Shown here one piece after another: positions 23,115 through 30,444 of a DNA stretch of 45,734 nt. Every line of letters begins with the position of its first letter. Within the stretch, counting starts at the first letter, position 1. A program made the position numbers and the translations under genes. Origin of the DNA: Alphaproteobacteria bacterium. GTDB lineage: Bacteria > Pseudomonadota > Alphaproteobacteria > Rhizobiales > Xanthobacteraceae. Where the stretch lies: contig VBAH01000052.1 in assembly GCA_005884685.1 (NCBI GenBank), forward strand, positions 1 to 45,734, given 5' to 3'. The notes below the pieces were generated by a model. It was given only the letters and a program-made list of their open reading frames with translations. It had not been told where the DNA came from and made no database searches.

Positions 23115-23990
23115 GTGTTCAGGGACGGGCTGTTGAAAGGGCAACGCATTCTGGTCACCGGCGGCGGCACCGGGCTCGGCAAGGAAATGGCGAGCGGATT
23201 CCTCGCGCTCGGCGCCGAGTTGTTCATCTGCGGCCGGCGCAAATCGGTGTGCGATGCGACCGCCTTCGAGCTGGCCGACAGGACCGGCGGGCAGGTCACG
23301 AGCTATGGCGTCGACATCCGCAATGCCGCCGCCGTAGACGAGATGGTCGAGGACATCTTCCGCTCCGGTCCGCTCACCGGCCTTGTCAACAACGCGGCCG
23401 GCAATTTCATCTCGCGCACCGAGGACCTTTCGGCGAAAGGGTTCGACGCGGTCGCCAACATCGTGATGCACGGCACGTTCTACGTGACGCATGCGGTCGG
23501 CAAGCGCTGGATCGCCGGCAAGCACAACGGCAGCGTGGTGTCGATCGTGGTCACATGGATCGACAACTCAGGGCCGTTCGTCGTGCCCTCCGCGATGAGC
23601 AAGGCGGCGGTCGCCACTATGACGCGCTCGCTCGCGGTCGAATGGGGCCGCTACGGCATCCGCCTCAACGCCATTGCGCCCGGCGTGTTTCCGACCGAGG
23701 GCGCCGCAAAGCGGCTGCGTCCCGGCGAGGAGCCGGGTGCGCACACGAAGGCCGTCAATCCGATGGGCCGCGTCGGGCAGATGTCCGAGCTGCAGAACCT
23801 CGCGACATTCCTGCTCGCGCCCGGCTGCGAGTGGCTCAATGGCGAAACCGTCACGATCGACGGCGCGCAGCATCTCGTGTCCGCCGGCGGCTTCTACGAC
23901 CTGCGCGAATGGAGCGACGAGCAGTGGCGCACGGCGCGCGAGGCGATCCGCGCGGTGAACGAAAAGGACCGCGCGGCGCGCGGGCCGTGA
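23115..23990 (+). CDS. SDR-family, 2,4-dienoyl-CoA reductase-like
   Basis: A 291-residue SDR. GGGTGLGKEMASGFLALGAE and CGRRKSV resemble dienoyl-CoA reductase (DECR), as does the missing classical tyrosine: the YxxxK position reads SAMSK, with Ser in place of Tyr, as at Ser/Lys of DECR. NNAAGNF is the Asn motif. The C-terminus ends GCEWLNGETVTIDGAQHL. Role inferred: reduction of an unsaturated acyl-CoA, or a related reaction. The start is GTG 23115, 4 bases after GGGGAGGG; upstream ATGs lack a ribosome-binding site. It is divergent from the other SDR and convergent with the TRAP permease. Confidence 0.85.
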   Translation: MFRDGLLKGQRILVTGGGTGLGKEMASGFLALGAELFICGRRKSVCDATAFELADRTGGQVTSYGVDIRNAAAVDEMVEDIFRSGPLTGLVNNAAGNFISRTEDLSAKGFDAVANIVMHGTFYVTHAVGKRWIAGKHNGSVVSIVVTWIDNSGPFVVPSAMSKAAVATMTRSLAVEWGRYGIRLNAIAPGVFPTEGAAKRLRPGEEPGAHTKAVNPMGRVGQMSELQNLATFLLAPGCEWLNGETVTIDGAQHLVSAGGFYDLREWSDEQWRTAREAIRAVNEKDRAARGP

Positions 23991-24000
23991 TGGTGCGACG

Positions 24001-26181
24001 TCAGCCCTGTGGGGCTTCCTGCACGCGTGCAGTACGCCACGCGGCGAGCTGGCGCACGACAATCGGCACCGTCATCGCGAGGCCGACCAGCGTCGCGGTG
24101 CGGCTCGGCGAAATGACGAGGACCGAGGCAGCGCCGAGCCAGATCTGCTCGAGCTTGCCGAGGCGCGCGAGCCCATAGCCCGTGAGCGCGATCGCCAGCA
24201 TCACGACGCCGATAGCGCAGCCAATCGTCGTTTCGAAGAACTCGGCCCAGGTAAAGCCTTTGGTCACGAGCAGCATCGAGGGCGAATAGACGAACACGAA
24301 CGGCACCAATGCCTTGGCAAGGCCGAGCCGGAATGCGGTGTTGCCGGTCTTGAATGGATCGGCTCCGGCCATGCTCGCGCCTGCGTAAGCGGCGAGCGCG
24401 ACCGGCGGGGTGATGTCCGCGAGCACCCCATAATAGAAGACGAAGAAATGCGAGACGAGCTGCGGCACGCCGAGCATCGCGAGCGCGGGGGCGGCGATCG
24501 TGACCATGATGAGATAATTCGCGGTGGTCGGGATCCCGCAGCCGAGCAGGATGCAGACAATCGCCGTCATCACCAGGGTGAAGAACAGTGTCATAGCCTT
24601 GGCGTCGAACAGGCTTGTCGGCACGAAACCGCCGAGCAGCGTGGAGATATCGCCGGCCGCGCCGGTGATGATGGTCGAGAGCTTGAAGCCGACGCCGGTC
24701 AGCGTGACGATGCCGATGATGATGCCGACGGTCGCGGCGGCGGCGCCGACGCTGATCGCGTATTTTGCGCCGACCACGAAGGCGTCGAGAATATCGAAGA
24801 AGCGCGCCTTGCCGCCCTCCTGGCGCAGCACGAACCAGGCCGACACGGCAATCGATGCGGCGATGATCGGGCCGAGGCCCTCCCACTCGGTGAGGATTTG
24901 CATCCGGATGCACAGCGCGATGGCCGCGGCGAATGCGGTCGCCACGATCGGATTGCGATTGGTCAGTCCGAGGACGATGCAGCCGGTGATGCCCCAGAAC
25001 GCCGCGAGATACGGGGTGAAGTCGGAGAACAGCACCATCAGCAGCACGGCGAGCGGCATCGCGGTCGGCCAGTCGCGGCGGATCACCTCGCTCGCCACAG
25101 GCAACTCGGATCGCGGTAGCCCGCGCAGGCCGTACTTCTTGGCCTCGAAGTGAATCTGGCAGAACACGCCGAAGAAATGCATGAACGCCGGCACGATCGC
25201 CGCCACGACGATCGTCTGATACGGGACCGCGAGGTACTCGACCATCAGGAAGGCGGCGGCGCCCATGATCGGCGGCGTGATCTGCCCGCCGGTCGCGGCC
25301 GCGGCTTCCACGGCGCCGGCGAAATGGCGCGCGTATCCAATGCGGATCATCGCCGGAATGGTGAGCGAGCCGACCGTGACGGTGTTGGCGATCGACGAAC
25401 CTGAGATCATGCCGAACAGACCCGAGCCGAAGATCGAGACCTTCGCGGGGCCGCCGGAAAAGCGCCCCGTCGCCGCGGTCGCCAGATCGATGAAGAACCG
25501 GCCAAGCCCGACACGCGTCGCGAGCACGCCGAACAGCACGTAGTGGAACACATACGTCGCGACCACGCCGAGCGCGATGCCGTAGATGCCTTGGCTCGTC
25601 AGGTAGAGATGATTGACCACGCTTTTCCACGTGTTGCCGGGATGCGCCAGAATGCCCGGCAGCGAGCGGCCGTAGAGCGCGTAGATAATCAGCACCATCG
25701 CGATGATCGGCAGCGGCCAGCCAACGCTGCGGCGCGTTGCCTCGAGCAACAGCACGATCATCACCGTTCCCATGATCCAGTCGATCGGGTCGGGATTGCC
25801 CACGCGGAACTGAAGATCGTGAAACACGTACGGGACGTAGAGGCTGGTGATCGCGACGGCGATCGCGCAAAGCCAGTCGATGACGCCGATGCCGAGCGGC
25901 GCGAACGCACTCGCTTTCGGCGGCGTCGCGTTGCCCTTCTTGTTCCAGGAGAAGACGAGAAAGATCAGCCCGAGGACGCAGGAGATGTGGATGCCGCGGT
26001 GCAGTGTTTCCTGCAGCAGGCCGAAGCCGGCGGTGTAGTAGTGGAAGCACGACAGGCCGAACAGCAGAACCGATACGATCCAGGCCGCTGCCGGCAGCAG
26101 CGGCCTGAAGCGCATTTCCGGGTCGAGCTCGGCCTCGAGCTTCTCGATGTCGGCGTTGTCGAGCGCTGCCGCGGTCGTCAT
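24001..26181 (-). CDS. TRAP transporter fused permease (4TM/12TM), TAXI-type
   Basis: A 726-residue fused TRAP permease carrying both the small (DctQ-like) and large (DctM-like) membrane subunits, the form normally paired with TAXI binding proteins. Many hydrophobic helices are present; marker segments are GLFGMISGSSIANTVTVGSL, ATGGQITPPIMGAAAFLMVE and GCGIPTTANYLIMVTIAAPA. It uses a Na+ gradient to take up the ligand from its binding protein. ATG 26181 follows GGAGGGGG closely. It lies 26 bases downstream of the TAXI gene stop, forming a two-gene operon. Substrate unknown; C4-dicarboxylates or glutamate are common for this class. Confidence 0.93.
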   Translation of the reverse strand: MTTAAALDNADIEKLEAELDPEMRFRPLLPAAAWIVSVLLFGLSCFHYYTAGFGLLQETLHRGIHISCVLGLIFLVFSWNKKGNATPPKASAFAPLGIGVIDWLCAIAVAITSLYVPYVFHDLQFRVGNPDPIDWIMGTVMIVLLLEATRRSVGWPLPIIAMVLIIYALYGRSLPGILAHPGNTWKSVVNHLYLTSQGIYGIALGVVATYVFHYVLFGVLATRVGLGRFFIDLATAATGRFSGGPAKVSIFGSGLFGMISGSSIANTVTVGSLTIPAMIRIGYARHFAGAVEAAAATGGQITPPIMGAAAFLMVEYLAVPYQTIVVAAIVPAFMHFFGVFCQIHFEAKKYGLRGLPRSELPVASEVIRRDWPTAMPLAVLLMVLFSDFTPYLAAFWGITGCIVLGLTNRNPIVATAFAAAIALCIRMQILTEWEGLGPIIAASIAVSAWFVLRQEGGKARFFDILDAFVVGAKYAISVGAAAATVGIIIGIVTLTGVGFKLSTIITGAAGDISTLLGGFVPTSLFDAKAMTLFFTLVMTAIVCILLGCGIPTTANYLIMVTIAAPALAMLGVPQLVSHFFVFYYGVLADITPPVALAAYAGASMAGADPFKTGNTAFRLGLAKALVPFVFVYSPSMLLVTKGFTWAEFFETTIGCAIGVVMLAIALTGYGLARLGKLEQIWLGAASVLVISPSRTATLVGLAMTVPIVVRQLAAWRTARVQEAPQG

Positions 26182-26207
26182 GTCCCCCTCCGCGGAACGC
26201 GCCGCGC

Positions 26208-27176
26208 CTACTTCAACAGGCCGGCCTCCCGGTAGAATTTCTCGGCACCGGCGTGCAGCGGAATGCCGACACCCGCCAGCGCGGTTTCTTTGCGAATCTC
26301 CTTGCCCTTGGCGTGGCCGGCGTCCATGGCAGCGCGCGTCTTGTCGCTCCACAAGGCTTTGGTGATCTCATAGACGAGATCGTCGGGCTGCTTTGAAGTC
26401 GTGGTCCACTGCGCGCCGACCGCGAGCGTTTCAACGCCTTTGACGTCCTTGTAGACGCCATCCGGGATCTTGTCCTTGGTGAAGAACTTGTATTGCGCCA
26501 TGATCTTTTCGCGCGCCTCACCGTCGATTGGCAGCAGCTCGAAGCCGTTGGTCGCCGCGAGCTCGGACAGCGTGCCTTGCGGATAGCCGGTGGTCTGGAA
26601 GTAGGCGTCGAGCGAGCCGTCCTTGAACTTCTCCGCCGACTGGACCTGCTTTAGATACTCGGGGCGGATATCCTTTTCGCCGACGCCATAAGCGGCAAGC
26701 AACGCGCGCGCGTTGACGATGGTGCCGGAGCCCGGCTCATCGATGGACACGCGCTTGCCCTTGAGGTCCGCGAGCGACTTGATGCCGGCGCCCTTCTTCA
26801 CCACGACGTGCACGCTCTCGGGGTACAGGTTGGCGATGACGCGCAGTTCCTCGATCTTCGGCTTACCCTCATAGAGGCCGGTGGCCGTATAGGCCCAGGC
26901 GTTGATGTCGGCCTGGCTGAAGCCGGATTCCATCGAGCCGCCGACGATGCCGTTCACGTTCGCCACCGAGCCGTTTGTGGCGACCGCGCTGACGTTGATC
27001 TTGTCGGTCGAGATCGCGTTCGCGATCATGCCGCCGACCGGGTAATAAGTGCCGCCAGTGCCGCCTGTTCCGATGCGGAAAAACCGCTGCTGCGCGCGCC
27101 CCGGCCGGCCGGCCATGCCGAAAGCGCCGAGACCGGCGGCGACTGCGAGCGCCGCGCGGCGGGTGATGGTGATCAT
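26208..27176 (-). CDS. TAXI-family TRAP solute-binding protein
   Basis: A 322-residue periplasmic binding protein. The N-terminal TRRAALAVAAGLGAFG is a Tat-like signal ending AGRPGRAQQ. Then RIGTGGTGGTYYPVGGMIAN, the TAXI signature, and FSQADINAWAYTATGLY, IKSLADLKGKRVSIDEPGSG and GAQWTTTSKQPDDLVYEIT. The start ATG 27176 is preceded by GGAGGAG; the frame is open far upstream but that is antisense to the M20 gene. It is co-oriented with the fused TRAP permease downstream and divergent from an M20 peptidase, which may act on the imported substrate. Confidence 0.93.
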   Translation of the reverse strand: MITITRRAALAVAAGLGAFGMAGRPGRAQQRFFRIGTGGTGGTYYPVGGMIANAISTDKINVSAVATNGSVANVNGIVGGSMESGFSQADINAWAYTATGLYEGKPKIEELRVIANLYPESVHVVVKKGAGIKSLADLKGKRVSIDEPGSGTIVNARALLAAYGVGEKDIRPEYLKQVQSAEKFKDGSLDAYFQTTGYPQGTLSELAATNGFELLPIDGEAREKIMAQYKFFTKDKIPDGVYKDVKGVETLAVGAQWTTTSKQPDDLVYEITKALWSDKTRAAMDAGHAKGKEIRKETALAGVGIPLHAGAEKFYREAGLLK

Positions 27177-27290
27177 GCGTGTCTCCTCCCAGGATTGACC
27201 GTCCCGAGCTTGCACTCGGAAGCCCTCCGCTGTCCATCGCCGGAACCCGGGCAGGCTCGACGCGCGCCGGCGAACGTGGTTCGATAAATC

Positions 27291-28424
27291 ATGCCGAAAC
27301 AACACCCTATCGACCTCGCCGCGATGCTGTCCGGCATCCAGCGCTGGGTCGAGACCGAAAGCCCGACGCACGACAAGGCCGCCGTCAACCGCATGGTCGA
27401 CCAGGTGCAGTCCGATCTCGTCGGGCTGCCGGTCGCGGTCGAGCGCCTGCCCGGCCGGGACGGCTATGCCGACAACCTCATCGTGCGCAGCCCGGCGGCC
27501 GGTCGGGGAGCCGGCATACTGCTGCTTTCTCATATCGACACTGTGCATCCAATCGGCACTCTGGCCGGCCCGCTGCCGTTTCGCCGCGACGGGGACCGCC
27601 TTTACGGCCCCGGCCTGTTCGACATGAAAGGCGGCGCCTACCTCGCGCTCGAGGCGTTCCGGCAGGTGGCGAAGGCCGCGAGCGCGAAGCTGCCGGTGAC
27701 CTATGTGTTCACGCCGGACGAGGAAGTCGGCAGCCCGACCTCGCGCCATCTGATCGAGGCCGAGGCGAAGAAGGCCCGCTACGTGCTCGTCACCGAGCCG
27801 GCGCGCGACGGCGGCAAGATCGTCACGGCGCGCAAGGGCGTCGGCCGCTTCGAGGTGCACGCCACCGGCGTCCCGGCGCATTCCGGGGCGCGCCACCAGG
27901 ACGGCCGCAGCGCGATCAAGGAAATGGCGCGCCAGATCCTCGCGATCGAAGCGATGACCGACTACGCGCGCGGCATCACCACGACGGTCGGCGTCATCTC
28001 GGGCGGCACCGCGCCGAACGTCATTCCGCAGCACTGCCACATCACGGTCGACCTGCGCGTGTGCGACGAAGCGGCGGGCGCGGAGTTCGAGGCGAAGATC
28101 CTCGGGCTCGAGCCGGCCGACCCGGGCGTGAAGCTGGAGGTGACCGGCGGCATGAATCGTCCGCCGTTCGAGATGACCACGGCGATCGACGTGCTGTTCC
28201 GCCACGCGCAGGCGGTCGCGAAGGGCATCGGCTTCGACCTGCAGCACACCGAGATGACCGGCGGCGGCAGCGACGGCAATTTCACCGCGGCGCTCGGCGT
28301 GCCGACGCTCGACGGCCTCGGCATCGACGGCGACGGCGCGCATACCGAGTGGGAGCACGGCCTGATCTCGTCGATCGAGCCGCGCACTTTGCTGATGCGT
28401 GGGTTGCTGGAGACGCTGCAGTAA
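27291..28424 (+). CDS. M20-family metallopeptidase (ArgE/DapE/CPG2 type)
   Basis: A 377-residue dizinc hydrolase. Metal and catalytic motifs run in order: LLSHIDTVHP (His/Asp), GPGLFDMKGG (bridging Asp), VFTPDEEVGS (Glu pair), VTEPARDGG, and a C-terminal TGGGSDGNFTAALGVPTLDG plus GAHTEWEHGL with the last His. The dimerisation domain (~185-290) includes GVGRFEVHATGVPAHSGARH. It cleaves an N-acyl or peptide amide bond; specificity is unclear. There is no signal peptide. The start ATG 27291 has a weak ribosome-binding site. It is divergent from the TAXI-TRAP operon, so it may process the imported compound (inference). Confidence 0.9.
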   Translation: MPKQHPIDLAAMLSGIQRWVETESPTHDKAAVNRMVDQVQSDLVGLPVAVERLPGRDGYADNLIVRSPAAGRGAGILLLSHIDTVHPIGTLAGPLPFRRDGDRLYGPGLFDMKGGAYLALEAFRQVAKAASAKLPVTYVFTPDEEVGSPTSRHLIEAEAKKARYVLVTEPARDGGKIVTARKGVGRFEVHATGVPAHSGARHQDGRSAIKEMARQILAIEAMTDYARGITTTVGVISGGTAPNVIPQHCHITVDLRVCDEAAGAEFEAKILGLEPADPGVKLEVTGGMNRPPFEMTTAIDVLFRHAQAVAKGIGFDLQHTEMTGGGSDGNFTAALGVPTLDGLGIDGDGAHTEWEHGLISSIEPRTLLMRGLLETLQ

Positions 28425-28426
28425 CT

Positions 28427-28532
28427 CGTAGGGTGGGCCAAAGCGCCGCGCAGCGGCGCGTGCCCACCGTCTTCATGCGTGCGCAGATAGGTGGGCACGG
28501 CGCGCAAGGGCGCGCCTTTGCCCACCCCTACG
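28427..28532 (+). repeat. Intergenic palindrome, family R3 (GTAGGGTGGGC type)
   Basis: CGTAGGGTGGGCCAAAGCGC... at the left is mirrored by ...GCGCGCCTTTGCCCACCCCTACG at the right. Internal CGTGCCCACCG and GGTGGGCACGG form a second pair. It separates the convergent M20 and MAPEG genes. A second, rearranged copy lies at 29092. Confidence 0.8.
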
Positions 28533-28544
28533 AAGCTGGAGCGC

Positions 28545-28937
28545 CTACCAGATTTCCTTGATGATCATCACCAGCCCGACAATGCTGACCAGCCAGACCA
28601 GCGTGCGCAGGACCGGAATGCCGGCGAGATAGACCGGCCAGTAGACGAGCCGCGCCCAGAAGAACACGGTCGCGCCCATCGCGGCCTGCGGCGCCTTGCC
28701 GGCGACGCTCGCGGCGAGCACCACCGCCAGAAACATCACCATCGCTTCGATCTGATTTGCTGCCGCCCGATCGGCCCGGCCGCCGATCCCGATCGGCGCA
28801 ACCACGGCCTCGCGGTTGCCGAACGCAATCATGAGTCCACTCGGGGACCATGCCTGCGTGCGCAACACGAGCCCGAGCACCAGCATCGCGAATGTCAGAA
28901 TGCCCGACCATATCAACGCGTGAACCGTCGTCATCAT
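28545..28937 (-). CDS. MAPEG-family membrane protein
   Basis: A 130-residue protein with four hydrophobic helices (ALIWSGILTFAMLVLGLVLR; NQIEAMVMFLAVVLAASVAG; MGATVFFWARLVYWPVYLAG; TLVWLVSIVGLVMIIKEI). The FFWARLVYWPVYLAGIPVLR block with RxxY is the MAPEG signature. Bacterial MAPEG proteins are glutathione-transferase-like membrane enzymes; this one is short and of unknown substrate. ATG 28937 (GGAGG ~8 bases upstream) and ATG 28934 are both possible. The longer frame to 29087 runs through the relic crcB tail and is rejected. Confidence 0.88.
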   Translation of the reverse strand: MMTTVHALIWSGILTFAMLVLGLVLRTQAWSPSGLMIAFGNREAVVAPIGIGGRADRAAANQIEAMVMFLAVVLAASVAGKAPQAAMGATVFFWARLVYWPVYLAGIPVLRTLVWLVSIVGLVMIIKEIW

Positions 28938-29032
28938 CGGCTTGCCCTCCCCAGCCAGGTGCAGAACGGATGGAACTTTACGCGGAATCGGCCCGGGTGG
29001 AATGCCCTTGCGGCAGTCATCCAGATAAATTG

Positions 29033-29081
29033 CGCACCAGGGCGAGGCCGGCAAACGGGCCGCCGATCGAATGCGCAACCG
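29033..29081 (-). pseudogene. Relic 3' end of a second crcB
   Basis: About 49 bases are ~84% identical to the 3' end of the neighbouring intact crcB (29197-29245). On the minus strand they encode VAHSIGGPFAGLALVRNLSG-stop versus VALSIGGLFAGLALVRHFS in crcB. Nothing upstream of this tail remains; an R3/R1-like repeat fills the gap. Tandem crcB pairs are common in bacteria, so this is most simply the stump of a deleted second crcB; a local duplication is the alternative. Confidence 0.65.
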
Positions 29082-29091
29082 CCGCAACTCT

Positions 29092-29187
29092 GCAGGGTGG
29101 GCAAAGCCTGTCCCCGCGCAGGCGGGGACGAAGCGTGCCGACCATTTCGAAGACGCGGGGCAGGCGCCTCGCGCTTTGCCCCCTTAC
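29092..29187 (+). repeat. Rearranged R3 repeat with a nested palindrome
   Basis: The left part GCAGGGTGGGCAAAGC and the right part GCGCTTTGCCCCCTTACG are the arms of an R3 element. Inside the left arm sits GCCTGTCCCCGCG-CAGGCGGGGAC (29106-29129), a separate hairpin also found nested inside an R1 element at 40676. The right end supplies the crcB stop codon. Confidence 0.7.
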
Positions 29188-29558
29188 GAAAAGTGCCGCA
29201 CCAGCGCGAGGCCGGCGAACAGCCCGCCGATCGAGAGGGCAACCGAGAGCGCGATGTAGAGCGCCGCCAGCCCGAGCTCGCCGCGCTCGTACAATAGCGC
29301 GGCGTCGAGGGAGAACGCCGAGAACGTCGTGTAGCCGCCGAGGATGCCGGTGGTGAGAAACAGCCGCCAATGCTGCGAGGCGTCGCCCAGATAAGCGAAG
29401 TAGGCCGCCAGCAATCCCATCGCGAGCGAGCCGGTGACGTTTTCGAACAGCGTCGCGAGGGGAAATGCGGGGCTGAGCAGGCGGGCAAACGCAAGGTTGA
29501 CCCCGTGCCGCAGCGCTGCGCCGACCCCGCCGCCGAGGAAGACAATCAGGAAGCCCAT
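29184..29558 (-). CDS. crcB: Fluoride efflux channel CrcB/Fluc
   Basis: A 124-residue protein with four membrane helices. GGGVGAALRHGVN, FPLATLFENVTGSLAMGLLA (the conserved N in the pore) and GILGGYTTFSAFSLDAALL (the Phe-box FSTF/TTFSAF track) are diagnostic of Fluc. It works as a dual-topology dimer exporting F-. ATG 29558 follows CGGAG. The last codons and stop appear to derive from the adjoining palindromic repeat. I looked for a fluoride riboswitch upstream and did not find one. A 17-base palindrome lies 31 bases upstream. Confidence 0.93.
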   Translation of the reverse strand: MGFLIVFLGGGVGAALRHGVNLAFARLLSPAFPLATLFENVTGSLAMGLLAAYFAYLGDASQHWRLFLTTGILGGYTTFSAFSLDAALLYERGELGLAALYIALSVALSIGGLFAGLALVRHFS

Positions 29559-29589
29559 CACCGCTCCGTGTGCAATCTCGCGGCACCGC

Positions 29590-29606
29590 CGCCTAATTGT
29601 TAGGCG
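29590..29606. promoter_or_regulatory. Short palindrome upstream of crcB
   Basis: CGCCTAA-TTG-TTAGGCG is a perfect 7-bp inverted repeat with a 3-base centre, 31 bases before the crcB ATG and between crcB and the divergent hydrolase. It could be an operator or a small hairpin; no regulator can be named. Confidence 0.4.
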
Positions 29607-29729
29607 CGCCGCGGAGGAATGAACGGCGCCCGCCCCGTCGGCGAATCCCTTTGCATTCCACACGTTAGCAGAAACCGCCGGCTTGGCCTCGATCTTGCTG
29701 CGTCAGAGCGGCACGACCGGGGGAATCCT

Positions 29730-30422
29730 TTGCGCGCGACGATCCATGCCGAGCCGGAAGCGGTGGCGCTCGATCTCGCGCGCACCGCGCTGATCGTCAT
29801 CGACATGCAGCGCGATTTCCTCGAGCCGGGCGGCTTCGGCGAAACGCTCGGCAACGACGTGTCGCTGCTCGGCGCCGCGGTTGCGCCCTGCAAGGCGGTG
29901 CTCGATGCGGCGCGCGCGGCCGGGCTGCTGGTCATCCACACCCGCGAAGGGCACCGGCCCGACCTCTCCGACGCCCCGAAGGCGAAGATCGAGCGCGGCC
30001 ATCCCTCGATGCGCATCGGTGCGCCCGGCCCGATGGGCCGCATCCTGATCCGCGGCGAGCCGGGGCACGACATCATCCCCGAGCTTTACCCGCTCGAGGG
30101 CGAGCCGGTGATCGACAAGCCCGGCAAGGGCGCGTTCTACGCCACCGACCTCGACGCGCTCTTGCGCAATTTCGGCATCCAGCACCTGCTGGTCTGCGGC
30201 GTGACCACCGAGGTCTGCGTCAACACCACGGTGCGCGAGGCGAACGACCGCGGCTATCGCTGCGTCGTGCTGGCCGACTGCTGCGCCTCCTATTTCCCGG
30301 AATTCCACGCAATCGGCCTCGCGATGATCAAGGCGCAGGGCGCGATCTTCGGATGGGTCTCGGATTCGAGTGCCGCGCTTGCGGCGCTCAAGCCGCCGGC
30401 ACTGCGGCTGGTGAAAAGCTGA
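29730..30422 (+). CDS. Isochorismatase-family cysteine hydrolase
   Basis: A 230-residue cytosolic hydrolase with the Asp-Lys-Cys triad: [19 protein letters not shown] (Asp), [17 protein letters not shown] (Lys) and [20 protein letters not shown] (cis-peptide VTT, Cys). Overall similarity is to amidohydrolases such as biuret or N-carbamoyl hydrolases rather than true isochorismatase; the exact amide is unknown. The start is uncertain: TTG 29730 (after GGGGG) gives the expected N-terminus, while an ATG at 29619 adds a poorly conserved-looking stretch. The permease begins 22 bases downstream, so this is probably a two-gene uptake-and-hydrolysis operon. Confidence 0.8.
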   Translation: MRATIHAEPEAVALDLARTALIVIDMQRDFLEPGGFGETLGNDVSLLGAAVAPCKAVLDAARAAGLLVIHTREGHRPDLSDAPKAKIERGHPSMRIGAPGPMGRILIRGEPGHDIIPELYPLEGEPVIDKPGKGAFYATDLDALLRNFGIQHLLVCGVTTEVCVNTTVREANDRGYRCVVLADCCASYFPEFHAIGLAMIKAQGAIFGWVSDSSAALAALKPPALRLVKS

Positions 30423-30444
30423 GAGCACGCGAAGGGGAACGGTC

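Noticed and set aside
27177-28358. Long N-terminal extension of the TAXI binding protein
   Set aside because: It is antisense to the M20 gene; the ATG at 27176 has GGAGGAG and gives a proper signal peptide.
29559-29700. Fluoride riboswitch upstream of crcB
   Set aside because: I looked for the GGxGAUG...CGCC...AACxGCC...GGCUGAUG pattern and did not find it; only a 17-base palindrome is present.
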